Below, in pieces: positions 24,624-36,279 of a stretch of 37,814 nucleotides of DNA. The position numbers and the translations under genes were made by a program. How positions within the stretch are numbered: the stretch's first letter is position 1; each line of letters starts with the position of its first letter. Origin of the DNA: JAAYZB01 sp937958685. GTDB lineage: Bacteria; Bacillota_I; Bacilli_A; Izemoplasmatales; Hujiaoplasmataceae. The DNA is taken from the NCBI GenBank assembly GCA_036824265.1, contig DAITAL010000012.1, positions 1 through 37,814 of the forward strand, read 5' to 3'. The notes beneath the pieces were generated by a model that was not told the origin of the DNA, ran no database searches, and saw nothing but the letters and a program-made list of their open reading frames with translations.

Positions 24624-27600
24624 ATGAAACTGAAGCTCTTCTTGGCAGGATTGATTTTGACATTGGCAATGGGAGTGTGGGGATGCAACGAGGACTTGAC
24701 AACCACCTTTACATTGCCAGCAACGACAACGGCCGTTGTGACGACAAGCACCGGCACGACTTCCGGGACCGTTGCTACCACGGTTACAACGCAAGTTACC
24801 ACCACTTCGGTGACAGTGGCGCCAACAACCGTTACGACAACCGCCTCGGCATTGACGCTGAAGCTGCGACAAATATACGATCAGGCTCTCGAGGTCGGAG
24901 CGTTTGAGGGGACTTATGAGGAATGGCTCGAAACCGTCCGCGGTCCCCAAGGAATACCCGGGGCTGATGGTCGCGAGGTCCTTTTGGTCGTGGAGGGCGG
25001 ATTCATCCGCTGGCAACACGAGGGCGACCTCGAATGGAATGATCTTATCAGCCTGCAAGAGCTTACAGGAGCTGACGGCACCAACGGCAAAGAAGTCGTC
25101 TTCCTGGTGGAAGAAGGCTATATCAAATGGCAATATGAAGNNNNNNNNNNNNNNNNNNNNNNNNNNNNNNNNNNNNNNNNNNNNNNNNNNNNNNNNNNNN
25201 NNNNNNNNNNNNNNNNNNNNNNNNNNNNNNNNNNNNNNNNGAAGGCGATGACACCTGGATCAATCTGATTGCCTTGGAGACGCTCATCGGACCAAACGGC
25301 ATCGATGGCAGGGAAGTCCGTTTTCGCGTGGAAGCCGGGTATGTGCAATGGCAATATGAGGGCGACGTCGACTGGATCGATCTCATTGCCATAAGTGCCA
25401 TCACCGGGGCTGACGGCAAAGAAGTCGTCTTCCTGGTGGAAGAAGGCTATATCAAATGGCAATATGAAGGCGATGACACTTGGGTCAATCTGATCGCCCT
25501 GGAAACGCTCATCGGACCGAGCGGGACCGACGGCAGGGAAGTTGTCCTGCGTCTGGGGGCCGGTCATATCCAATGGCAATATGAGGGAGATGCAGAATGG
25601 GTCGACTTGGTCGATCTGGCTGCGATAACCGGCACTGATGGCCGCGAGGTCGTCATGACCGCGGATAGCGAATACATCAGATGGAAATATTATGGCGACG
25701 ACACCTGGATTGAGCTGGTCGCCATCTCGACCCTGATCGGACCACAGGGAGTCCAAGGCGTCGGCATTGCCTCGGCAATCGTCAACGAGCTCGGGGAACT
25801 GGTCATAACTTACACCGATGAGACGGTTGTCAACCTTGGCCAATTGCTCAGAGTCCATGTCGTTCTCTTCAAGGACGACAATGGCTATGTGCTCGATGTC
25901 CAGCATGTCTTGCAGGGGCATGGAGCCGATGAACCCGCAGCCCCCGAGAAGACCGGACATGAGTTTTCGGGGTGGGACCGGAGTTTCGCCTATATTGATT
26001 GCGATACCGTCATCTACGCCACTTATGAAAAGATTATGTACACGGTCGTATTCCATGACTTCGCAGGGGAGTTGCTGGATACCGTCTCAGTGGCTTACCA
26101 GGATAGTGCTGTCGCACCCGACGTTCCGGACGTCACCGGGTATACGTTCACCGGCTGGTCGATACCCTTTGATCAGGTGGAAACCGACCTTGTTGTCTAT
26201 GCTGAATATGACATAAACAAGTACCTTGTGACCTTCTACAATTACGATGGCGCCATCCNNNNNNNNNNNNNNNNNNNNNNNNNNNNNNNNNNNNNNNNNN
26301 NNNNNNNNNNNNNNNNNNNNNNNNNNNNNNNNNNNNNNNNNNNNNNNNNNNNNNNNNNGCTCATATCTCGTGAGGTTTTATGATTTGGAGGACACCTTGC
26401 TCGACGAGCAACTAGTCCTTCATGGCGAAGCCGCCAGCGACCCCTATGGCGAGCATGCGGCCACTTTGGATATTGAGGGCCACACCTTTACGGGCTGGTC
26501 CGAACCATTTGACCAGGTTGAGGGTGATCTGGTTCTCCATCCCGAATATGACATAAACAAGTACCTTGTGACCTTCTACAATTACGATGGCGCCATCCTC
26601 AAGACTGAAGTTGTCGAGCATGGAGCCGACGCCACGCCGCCCGCCGACCCATTTCGGGAAGGCCATGAGTTTGACGGCTGGGTCGAATCGTTCTTCGATG
26701 TCTTCACGGACATCGACGTCCATGCCTCTTATACGCCAGTGACCTATACCGTGACCTATTACGACCGCGAATATGACATCATCTATGTCGAGCAAGTCGC
26801 CCATGGGGAGGCGGGAACGCCGCCTTCGGCACCCTCGCTCACGGGATACTTGTTCCTCGGTTGGGACAAAAACGTTGATTCGATCACGAAAGACACCAAT
26901 GTGCTTGCTTTGTATGAAATCATCACCTATCGCGTCGTTTTCCGGGATGCTTTGGGATCGGTATTCGATGTCCAGGATCTGCATCACGGGGATGACGCCT
27001 ATGATCCGGGGACACCGGAAAAGCCCGGCTGGGATTTCCTCGGTTGGGACCAGAGCTATCTCGCTGTCACAGCGGACTTGAACATCTATCCGCTTTATGA
27101 GCAACGCTCATATCTCGTGAGGTTTTATGATTTGGAGGACACCTTGCTCGACGAGCAACTGGTCCTTCATGGCGAAGCCGCCAGCGACCCCTATGGCGAG
27201 CATGCGGCCACTTTGACGATCGTTGGTTATGCCTATCGCGGCTGGGACGGCGAACTTGAGAACATCCAGCAAGCAAGCAACTTCCATCCGCAATACGAAA
27301 TCCTCACCTATACTGTCGTGTTCGCGGATGACTCCGGTCATATCTTTGACATCCAGACCATCGAGCACGGCGATGACGCGTATGCACCGCTAACACCTTC
27401 GCGCCTTGGTTACGCATTTCTTGACTGGGACACGGATTTCACCAATGTCACAGCCGATTTGTGGGTCAGCGCCACTTATGAGATCCTGACTTACACGGTC
27501 GCCTTCTATGATATCGATCTCGAACTCATCGAGTCGCAGACTATCGATCATGGCGCAGCCGCCAGTGAGCCAGGTGTGCCTGATGTCACCGGCTATCACT

Positions 27601-30600
27601 TTGTCAGCTGGGACCAGGAATTCGCCAATGTCACCGGCGATATGGATATCTATGCCACCTATGCTATCAATACGTATCAGGTGGTTTTCCATGACCATCA
27701 AGGCGCCATCCTGATGATCCAAACGATCGAGTATCTTCAGGATGCTTCGGCACCAGGAGACGTGTCGCGTACAGGCTACACTTTCACTGGCTGGGATGCC
27801 GTTTTCGAAGGCGTGACAGAGGATCTCTACATCTATCCCCTTTATACAATCAATACCTACTCGGTTTTCTTTGATTCCAATGGCGGGACCGTGGTTTCGG
27901 CGATCCACGATGTGGAGCACGGATCAACGATTCTGCTGGATATCCCGACAAAACTTGGCTACAGATTCCTTGGCTGGTTCCTGGGAGAAACCATCAATGA
28001 TGCGAAATTCTACGCCAATACACCGGTGACCGATGAACTATGGCTCTATGCCAGATGGGAATTGACATCATACGATGTCAGATTCCTTGATCATGATGAC
28101 ACGGTGCTCAGGCAGCTGCTTGTGCCGCACGGCTACAGCGCCATCGCGCCCCAAGACCCGTCGCGGCTTGGATATACGTTCGTTGGTTGGAGCGCGCTCT
28201 TCAACACCATCGTGATGGATACGGATATCTACGCTCTCTATGATCCGATCGAGTATCTGTTGGCGTTTGTGGAAAACGGCGGCGAGGACATGTCGGACAT
28301 ATGGGTTGCCTTTGAAGATCCACTCCCGACAATCGATGATCCGGTAAGGACGGGCTATACTTTCATGGGCTGGTATGAGGACATTTTCTTGACTGTCCCA
28401 TTCACAACGACTGAGATGCCGCTTTATGGTTTGACGCTTTATGCCGACTGGGTGATCAACCAGTACACCATCAGTTTTGCGGAAAACGGCGGCTCGGTTG
28501 TTGAAGATATCACTCAAGACTATGCCTCGGCGGTCAGTGAACCGGACGAACCGACCAGAACCGGCTATACCTTTGCCGGCTGGTATGCGGATTCCGACCT
28601 GGGAACACCCTATGTCTTTACCGTCATACCTGCGGAAGACATCACTGTCTATGCCAAATGGATCATCAATGAATATGAAATTTCCTATTATGAAGTTGAG
28701 ACGGGAACCATCTATGCTGGTGGTGGCAATGGCTTCAGTTTTGTGATCGAAGCCGACGGTTCAGTCTATGCCTTTGGCCGTAACGACTATGGTCAGCTTG
28801 GTGATGGAACACTCACCGAGCGCTGGAGCGCGGTTAACATCACCGATAAATTCACTTTGGATCCCGGCGAGAGAATCATCGTCATCAAAGGCGGTTATAA
28901 TCATTCGATTGCCCTATCAAATCATGGCAATGTGTTCACCTTTGGTAGCAACGCATACGGCCAATTGGGTAAATGCGCTTTGGACTACAGCAGCCTGCCG
29001 ATGGACATCACCAGCAGGCTCAGTCTTAATCCCGGAGAGACAATCGTCGCGGTTGCTGCAAATACTTATTATTCAATAGCTTTATCCAGCGACGGCAATT
29101 TGTATGCTTGGGGATATAATCAATATGGGCAATTCGGGATAGGCACAACAGGCATTGCAGACTGTATACCACAAATCATAAGTGGGTATTTATTGCTTGA
29201 AGAAGGCGAAGACATTATCGCCTTTGCGGCCGGCGATAACCATCTGGTGGTGCTCACATCCATGAACAGGGTGCTGTCGTCTGGCCAAAATCTCTACGGA
29301 CAACTCGGGAACAATTCCACCACCGACAGCGATTCCTTCGTCGATATCTCCGCCGCGATTGCTCTCGAACCCGAAGACAACCTCGCCGGCGTCAGCGCCG
29401 GAAGCCGTTTCTCGCTAGTCTATACCGAATCTGGCCGTGTCTTTGTCTGGGGCGCCAATGACCACTCTCAGCTGGGCACGGGTGAATCCACTAGCGTGTC
29501 GCATTTGACACCGTATGAGATCACCGCCAATTTCAACCTGCAGTCAGGCGAAACATTTATCAAGATCCTGACAGATTATCATAGCGCTCATGCCCTGACG
29601 ACCAATCAGCGATTCTTTGTCTGGGGTTATGACGGAAACTGCTGCCTCGGGCTCGGAGACTGTATTAACCAGCCGCTACCGACGCTGAACGAGCCAGATT
29701 ATATACTGGAAGACAATGAGTACATTGTTGGCATTGGCAGAAACCGTGAGGTTATCTATGTAATAACCTCTCATGGCAGAGTCTATTCTGCCGGCAGAGA
29801 ACTGCATGGTTCGCTTGGTTATGAGGTCGAGGGCGATTTCGCTCCAGATTTTGGCTTGATTCCGGGGTTGGGAACGTTCCTGCCGACGGATTCAACCAGT
29901 ATCGTTTTCAATTCCGTTTTGGATTTACCCGAACCAGAGCGCGAGGGCCATACTTTCCTCGGCTGGTACAGCGATAGCCTGTTTTTGGTGCCGTTCACGG
30001 AAGTGACGATGCCAGCTTACGACTTTAACCTTTACGCCAGGTGGGAGATCAACCAATATACGATCAGTTTCACAGAAAACGGTGGTTCCGATGTCGATGA
30101 CATCACTCAAGACTATGGAACGCTCGTGACCGAACCGACATCGCCGACAAGAACGGCTTTCACCTTCATCGGCTGGTACGCGGATGAGGAGTTGACGATT
30201 CCCTATACCTTCTCGACGATGCCTGCGGAAAACATCACCCTTTATGCCAAATGGACAGACATTCCCTATACGATCAGCTTTGTCGAAAACGGCGGCAGCG
30301 AGGTTGAGGACATCGTCGCCAACTACGGCGAATCCGTCAGCGAACCGGCCGAGCCGACAAGAACCGGCTACACGTTTATCGACTGGTATGCGGATAGCGA
30401 ACTGACGACTGTCTATGTCTTCACCACCATGCCGTTGGGCGGAAGAACGGTCTATGCGAAATGGGAAATCAATGAATATACCCTCAAGTTCATCAAGAAT
30501 GTGGAGTATCTGGATCCGCAGTTTGCCGACGGAGTTTCACACAGTTTGCTATTGACAACCGACGGGAGGCTCTATGCTGTCGGCAGCAACGCCTACGGCC

Positions 30601-33600
30601 AGCTGGGCGATGGCACGCTTGTCGCCAAAACGACCAAGATCGACATCACGGGTTTGCTGGGACTTGGCGAGACAGAGACAATCTCAAAGATCGCGGTTGC
30701 CAACGCCAGCAGTTATGTGCTGACATCCACGGGCCGGCTGCTGGTTGCCGGTTATAATAACTCTGGCCAGCTGGGTACGGGAGATAAGACCAACAGGTCT
30801 TCCTTCACCGATATCACGGAGAACTTTACCCTTGACTCAGGCGAAACGATAACTGATATCGCCTGTGGCGGGGAAACAGCGTTCGTCACCACCTCCGCCG
30901 GGAGGATCTTTGGCTTTGGCAGCAATGCCTATGGATCGGTCGGAGACGGCACTTCGGGGACCGATCGCACGCTTCCCGTCGACATCACCGGTAATTTCTC
31001 CCTTGGATCCGGGGAAACGATCACTGCGCTGCAAATCGGAGTTCAGCATGCATATGCGCTGACTTCGGCCGACCGGCTCTTCAGCTGGGGACGGAATGAT
31101 TACGGTCAGGTGGGCATCGGAACGACTGTCAACCAGTTGTTACCTGTTGATATCACCGCCAATTTCCCCCTCGATACCGAAGATGAGATCGTCATGGTCG
31201 CAGCGGGATTCTATCACGGATACGCTCTGAGTGAAGCGGGCAGGGTCTTTTCTTGGGGTTACAATTATTACGGGATGCTTGGTATCAATTATGGAGGCTC
31301 GGGAAGCAACCGGTCTTTGCCGACCGAGATCACCAACGCTTTCTATCTGGAGAGCGACGACAAGATCATCTATGTCACCGCTTCCGAATACAACGGCCAG
31401 GCGATTTCAAGTTCGGGAAGGATCTATTCCTGGGGTTACGGCAGTTACAGCGTCAACGCCAACGGCTTGACAACCGTCCAATATGCTCCGTATGAAATCA
31501 CAGCCAATTTCAAATTGTTTAATGGAGAATCGCTCCTATCGATCAGCGGCTATGGCCATTCGATGCATGCAATCACATCGATGGGTCGCGTGATCGTGTG
31601 GGGCTACGGCACTTCGGGGATGCGCTTTGATGGCATCACCTCCACGCTGACATATCCAACGCACGTGATCATAACTGACAATACCTTGATCGATGAGGAT
31701 ATCTACGAATATGATCAGCCAATCGTCTATCCTGCCGATCCCACCAGAACCGGATTCACTTTCGGCGGGTGGTATCAGGACAGCGGGTTCGTCACCGTCT
31801 TCAACGCGGCGAACATGCCGGCAGGGGATATCGACGCTTATGCCAAGTGGATTGCCAACTCGAGGACGATCACGTTTGACAGCAAGGGTGGCAGCGCTGT
31901 GACGGCAATCACGAAGAATTATCAGGAAGCGGTGTCGCAGCCAGCAAATCCGACAAAGACTGGCTATCTCTTCAAAGGCTGGTTCGAGGATGAAACCTAC
32001 ACAATTCCCTACAGGTTTGTTTTCATGGAAGATCGGAACATCACCTTGTATGCCAAATGGGAAATCAACAACCACGATTTCCTGCTTTATGATTACCAAA
32101 CCGAGATGGTCTTCATCAAAGTCGCACCCGGATGGAATCATACATTGGCTTTGGCTGAATCAGGGCAATTGTTTGCTTGGGGCGGCAATACTTACGGGCA
32201 ACTCGGAAACAACTCAACTTCGGCTTCCTATGTCCCCATCGACATCTCCGCGTATCTGCCGCTGGAAACGGGTGAGACGATCAGCGAGATCTTTGCGGGC
32301 GACAGCTGCAGCGCCGTGCTCACCTCTTTGGGAAGACTGTTTATCTGGGGTTACAATAGCAACGGCACAATCGGCGACGGCAGTTATGCCAATTACAAAT
32401 CCACACCGCAGGACATCACCGCATATCTGATCCTGGCTGAGGCAGAAACCATCGAGCAGGTGCATCTAAACAGGACAGCCGTTCACGTCGTCACTTCAGC
32501 GGGAAGGGTGTTGGGCTGGGGCCATTCGGAAATGTCGGGCGCCAACGGCGAAAGAAGACGCCCATATGATATTACTTCATACTTCAATTTTGTCGGCGAT
32601 GAAACCATCATCTCCCTTGCCGGAGCGGATCGCTATATCATGGCGGTCACTTCCGAAGGCCGGATGTTTGGCTGGGGCTACGATGGTTCTTCCGGAGCTT
32701 TTGCCAATGGATCGGTGTATTACTATGCCACACCATATGATGTCTCCTCGGCGTTCACCGCGGTCTTGGAGGAGGGTGAGACAATCATCAGTCTAAGCGC
32801 GGGATCGAACAACATGTATGCGATCACATCTTTGGGAAGACTTCTCGGCTGGGGCTACAACGCCTATGGTGAATTGTGTGACGGCACGACGACCAAGCGT
32901 GACTATCCCATCGACGTCACCGGCTATCTGGGGCTGGAAAGCGGCGAGGAAATCCTTCACATCAACGGTGGGGTTAATCACGCAATGCTCCTGACATCGT
33001 CAGGCAGGATCCTTTCCTGGGGACGGAACAATTATTACCAACTTGGCAACAAGACGACCGTCAACTCCCTGATCCCTGTCGATGTCACCGCTAATATCCC
33101 GCTGGCCACCGGCGATGCCATCGCCATTGTCAGAGCGGCCAGGTATTCCGCTTTCATTTTGACCGAAGACGGCGCATTGATCCGCTTTGGCGATAACACC
33201 TCGGGTCTCCTTGGCGACAATTCGACAACGACAAGGCCGGATCCATTCAAACTGACCTTGGTTTCTTGGAAACTATATGAACGCTATCGTCTGGAATATG
33301 ATGAAAGCTTGCCGTCGATAACCGATCCCACCAGATATGAGAACACTTTCGACGGTTGGTACGAGAACACCGCGCTCACGACTCCTTATACCAAGACGAA
33401 CATGCCCAACTCGCAATTTGCCATCTATGGCAAGTGGATCGCGAACCAGTACACGATCAGCTTCGAGACCAACGGCGGCAATGCCATCACTGACCGGACC
33501 TTCGATTATGATGCCACCATCAGCATGCCAGCCAATCCAACCAAACAGGGATACTCGTTCGCCGGCTGGTTCACCGATGAGGCTTTGACCGAAGCCTTCA

Positions 33601-35039
33601 CCCTGACGAAGATGCCCGAGTACAACTTCACCCTTTATGCCAAATGGACAATCAATGTCTATAACATCACCTATTATTACGACAATGAATCGATAACCTA
33701 CACGCAAGTGTCCACGGGTGGTTACCACACGATCGCGCTGACGGAGACCGGGCAAGTCTTCACCTGGGGCTACAACGCCTATGGGCAACTGGGTGATGGG
33801 ACCACATCAAGCAAGCAGATTCCGGTTGACATTACGGCCAACTTCTATCTTTATGATGGTGAAAAGATCATCACTGCCTACGCGCTTTACTCGCATTCGG
33901 TAGTCTTGACCGATCAGGGCAGGATCTTCACTTGGGGTTATAATACCCAAGGCCAGCTGGGCGACGGGACGACAACGCACAGAAACTTGCCAGTCGATAT
34001 CACCGCGAACTTCGCCTTTGCAACCGGCGAAACCGCCACGACGATCTATAAAGGCAATCAATCGGTGTTTGTGATCACCTCGCTCGACAAGATCTTCGCA
34101 TTTGGTTCGAACAGCGAAGGGGTGCTTGGTTTCGGTGATTCGGTCAACCATCTCACGCCCGTGGAGATCACGAGCAAATTCAACCTGGCCTCGGGAGAGA
34201 CGATGCTGCAGATTTCGGGTGGCAACCGCCACGTGATGGCGATCACAAGTGCCGGCAAAGTCTTTGCCTGGGGTTACAACTCGGGTACTGAATACGTCTT
34301 CGCAAGCTCCACGCCCTCAAATTCATTGGTTCCGCTAGACATCACCGGCAATCTCAACTTGGAAAGCGGCGAGACGCTTACTTTCATCGCCGCCGGCAAC
34401 GGCCAGAGCTATGCCTTGACTTCGCTCGGGAAACTACTCGCTTGGGGCTATGGTGAACTTGGCGACGGCACCACGAATTACCGGACCTCACCAGTCGACC
34501 TCAGCATCTATTTTTCACTCGCCGAGGGCGAAACGATAACCAAAATCCAATCAGGCGACGCCCACGTGCTGGCCTTGACTTCGACGGGCAGGATGTTCGC
34601 GTGGGGCAAGAACAGCGCCGGACAACTTGGCGATGGGACCACGACAAAACGCCTGTCACCGGTGGACATCACTTCCCAGTTCACGCTTGCCGAAGGCGAT
34701 AGTCTGACGACCCTTTTCCTTGGCTACACGATGAACACCAGTTTCGTGATGACCGACTCCGGGCAGCTTTATGCCTTTGGCTTGGCGCATTATGGCATCC
34801 TTGGCGACAACACGACAACCAACAAGTCCACGCCGGTCGCCATCAGCCACACGGCATTCAGCTATTTGCAGTCAAGCCAATTCGATTACCAGGAAGCCAT
34901 CGTCCTAATAGATGATCCGGTGAAGAGTGGGTTTGGTTTTGTCGGCTGGTTTACGGATCCGGCGCTCACCCAGGCATTCACCCTGACGAACATGCCGGCC
35001 AGTCATCTCAAACTCTACGCCAAATGGACTGCTGAATAG
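24624..35039 (+). CDS. Giant InlB-B-repeat / RCC1-propeller surface lipoprotein (two assembly gaps)
   Basis: One gene of about 10.4 kb interrupted by two runs of 100 N; the frame is consistent on both sides of each gap if the true gap lengths differ from 100. The signal peptide ends in VWGC (Cys21), a less usual lipobox. A Thr-rich stalk leads to YEEWLETVRGPQG, a motif common before collagen-like or tail-fibre segments. Then come GREV-type repeats, about ten InlB-B/Flg_new-like repeats (YTFTGW type), and further InlB-B repeats of the YAKW type. Four seven-bladed RCC1-like propellers are set inside these. The protein ends in LYAKWTAE without LPXTG or a membrane anchor, so it is held by its N-terminal lipid. 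It is probably an adhesin; the partner is unknown. A terminator follows. Confidence 0.88.
24969..25780 (+). repeat. GREV-type repeats of the giant lipoprotein
   Basis: At least six units of about 33-40 residues follow the pattern G-(R/K)-E-V-x5-7-(G/E)-(Y/F)-I-x-W-(Q/K)-(Y/H), then W-x-x-L-I and a short Gly-rich turn (GADG, GPNG, GPSG). Two units are identical over 55 bases (25086-25140 and 25415-25469). The first assembly gap falls in this array. I recall similar repeats next to collagen-like and tail-fibre domains but cannot name a family. Confidence 0.75.
25141..25240. other. Assembly gap 1 (100 N) in the GREV repeats
   Basis: The left flank ends in GAAG and the right flank begins with GAAG at the same point of the repeat unit. 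The contig ends may therefore simply overlap by four bases, or one or more whole repeats may be missing. The frame requires a true length of 2 modulo 3, so 100 is a placeholder. Confidence 0.9.
25850..28680 (+). repeat. InlB-B / Listeria-Bacteroides-type repeat array
   Basis: Repeats of 60-75 residues, each with a Tyr-Thr-Val-x-Phe opening strand, a hydrophobic-His-Gly turn, and a GYTFTGW-type core. The first ten or so (25850-27860) are the D-rich GWDxxF kind; from about 27850 the NGG...GWYxD...YAKW kind takes over and continues between the propellers to the end of the gene. Such domains are small beta-grasp modules of surface proteins. Stretches at 26204-26258/26544-26598 and 26359-26468/27106-27215 are almost identical. 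Confidence 0.88.
26259..26358. other. Assembly gap 2 (100 N) in the InlB-B repeats
   Basis: The 55 bases to the left match 26544-26598 exactly; the 110 bases to the right match 27106-27215 with one difference. A collapsed repeat is the likely cause. The frame requires a true length divisible by three, so 100 is a placeholder and the missing part could resemble the roughly 510 bases between those copies. Confidence 0.9.
28707..29890 (+). repeat. RCC1-like propeller A of the giant lipoprotein
   Basis: Seven RCC1-like blades, for example VYAFGRNDYGQLGDGT, VFTFGSNAYGQLG, LYAWGYNQYGQFGIG and VLSSGQNLYGQLGNNS, spaced about 50-55 residues apart. It interrupts an InlB-B repeat between EISYYEVETG and VLDLPEPEREGHTFLGWY. 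Confidence 0.88.
30495..31685 (+). repeat. RCC1-like propeller B of the giant lipoprotein
   Basis: Seven blades, beginning LYAVGSNAYGQLGDGT and ending VIVWGYGTSGMRFDG; the last blades have lost the QLGDG turn. It interrupts an InlB-B repeat between YTLKFIKNVEY and IVYPADPTRTGFTFGGWY. Confidence 0.87.
32100..33270 (+). repeat. RCC1-like propeller C of the giant lipoprotein
   Basis: Seven blades from LFAWGGNTYGQLGNNS to LIRFGDNTSGLLGDNS. It interrupts an InlB-B repeat between NNHDFLLYDYQTE and SLPSITDPTRYENTFDGWY. Confidence 0.87.
33690..34860 (+). repeat. RCC1-like propeller D of the giant lipoprotein
   Basis: Seven blades from VFTWGYNAYGQLGDGT to LYAFGLAHYGILGDNT. It interrupts the last InlB-B repeat between YNITYYYDNES and IVLIDDPVKSGFGFVGWF. 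Blades VFTWGYNAYGQLGDGTT and IFTWGYNTQGQLGDGTT are nearly the family consensus. Confidence 0.88.
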
Positions 35040-35052
35040 CAAGACATATTAT

Positions 35053-35081
35053 AAGCGGGCTAGCCGGCCCGCTTTTCTTTT
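35053..35081 (+). terminator. Intrinsic terminator of the giant lipoprotein gene
   Basis: AAGCGGGC (35053-35060) pairs perfectly with GCCCGCTT (35067-35074) around a 6-base loop, followed by TTTTCTTTT. It begins 13 bases after the stop codon. Confidence 0.93.
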
Positions 35082-35092
35082 GTCATCTTGAT

Positions 35093-35120
35093 TTGCGAAA
35101 CCTAAGTTTTTAAGTATAAT
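35093..35120 (+). promoter_or_regulatory. Promoter of the cupin-methyltransferase operon
   Basis: TTGCGA (35093-35098) and a perfect TATAAT (35115-35120) are 16 bases apart. AGGAGG at 35138-35143 lies 7 bases before the ATG at 35151. Confidence 0.78.
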
Positions 35121-35150
35121 ATATATAGATATTATCTAGGAGGAAAGACC

Positions 35151-35495
35151 ATGATAGGACACATCAACGACATCCCCGCGCGGCAGCTGCTTTCCGATTC
35201 CGTCAAGAATGCGGCCATGAAGGTGCTTGTTTCACCGGAAACCGGTTGGAGCGACCACGTGATGCGCCTGGTGGAGCTCGGATGCGAAGGTTATTCGCCC
35301 GAACACAGCCATCCCTGGCCGCACATCAACTTCGTGGTCGCCGGCGAAGGCGAACTGATGATCGAAGGGACGATTCACCCTTTGATGGCGGGAACATACG
35401 CCTTCATCCCCGCAAATACCCTGCATCAATTTCGCAATCCCAAATCCGCCAAACTCAGTTTCATCTGCATCGTCCCCAAGGAAGGCCATCAGTGA
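35151..35495 (+). CDS. Small single-domain cupin protein
   Basis: A 114-residue cytoplasmic protein with one cupin barrel. Motif 1 is recognisable as GYSPEHSHPWPHINFVVAGEG, whose His residues and nearby Glu would bind a metal ion. Motif 2 is GTYAFIPANTLHQFRN, with the usual Pro and His. Cupins of this size act as isomerases, dioxygenases or sugar-binding modules, so no reaction can be named. It has a strong promoter and ribosome site and is followed after 38 bases by a methyltransferase gene, probably on the same transcript; the pairing gives no clear hint of pathway. Confidence 0.88.
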   Translation: MIGHINDIPARQLLSDSVKNAAMKVLVSPETGWSDHVMRLVELGCEGYSPEHSHPWPHINFVVAGEGELMIEGTIHPLMAGTYAFIPANTLHQFRNPKSAKLSFICIVPKEGHQ

Positions 35496-35533
35496 GGACG
35501 GCAAACGCGATCACCGGAGGGTTGTGAGCGCCC

Positions 35534-36250
35534 GTGAAACTATACAACGATTTTGCCAGCCACTATGATTTCATCTTTCCCGTCAACGAAAGGACTCTGG
35601 GTTTTCTTGAGGAGGAATTGCCAAGCGGGACGGTCGTCGATCTTGGTTGCGCAACCGGCGGGTATGCCATCGCTCTCGCTGGACGCGGTTATGTCGTCGA
35701 AGGCCTTGATCTTGACGCGCACATGCTTGAGATTGCCACTGGCAAAAGCCGGCAGTCGGAGATGAAAGTGACGTTTCAACTAAAGGATATCGCCCATTTT
35801 GCGGCCACGAGCCGTTATGATGGTATTTACTCGATCGGCAACACCATCGTGCATCTCCCGGATAAAGCCGCGGTCAAAGACTTGCTCGCCAGAATTTATG
35901 ACGCTTTGATTCCTCATGGCAAGGCCGTGGTGCAGATCATCAACTATGATCGCTTTATCGGTCTGGATCAGGCGTCGCTTCCGACCATCGAGCGCGAGGG
36001 ACGGCGTTTCACGCGTTTCTACAGGCGCAAATCCGGGATGATGCTCTTTGAGACGGAACTGAATCACCTCGAGGAAACCTATCGGGCTGTGACGCCACTT
36101 TTGCCGCTGCTATCCTTTGAACTAGCAAGCCTGTTTCAGGAGGCCGGCTTCGTCGACATCAGATCATATGGAGGTTTTTCCCGTGAGCCATATGAAAGCG
36201 GCAAGTCGCAGCATTTCGTGATCGTGGCCGGGAAGCCAACGCAGAACTAG
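35534..36250 (+). CDS. Class I SAM-dependent methyltransferase
   Basis: A 238-residue cytoplasmic protein. Motif I reads VVDLGCATGGYAIALAG (about residues 33-49) with the acidic GLDLDAHML about 20 residues later, the SAM-binding site of the Rossmann fold. YDGIYSIGNTIVHL fits the following motif. The C-terminal part (LLSFELASLFQEAGFVDIRSYGGF) resembles the end of small-molecule methyltransferases. The substrate is not predictable. The start is GTG 35534; the CGGAGGG at 35514-35520 is a little far (13 bases) and no better in-frame start exists. It appears to be the second gene of the cupin operon. Confidence 0.88.
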   Translation: MKLYNDFASHYDFIFPVNERTLGFLEEELPSGTVVDLGCATGGYAIALAGRGYVVEGLDLDAHMLEIATGKSRQSEMKVTFQLKDIAHFAATSRYDGIYSIGNTIVHLPDKAAVKDLLARIYDALIPHGKAVVQIINYDRFIGLDQASLPTIEREGRRFTRFYRRKSGMMLFETELNHLEETYRAVTPLLPLLSFELASLFQEAGFVDIRSYGGFSREPYESGKSQHFVIVAGKPTQN

Positions 36251-36279
36251 ATTCCAGACATCTTTACCAGGGTTTCCGC

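Noticed and set aside
26247..26258. ATG at 26247 as a start of a separate downstream gene
   Set aside because: It is out of frame with the sequence to its left, lies in the middle of a repeat, and only appears as a start because of the N run; the gene is continuous from 24624.
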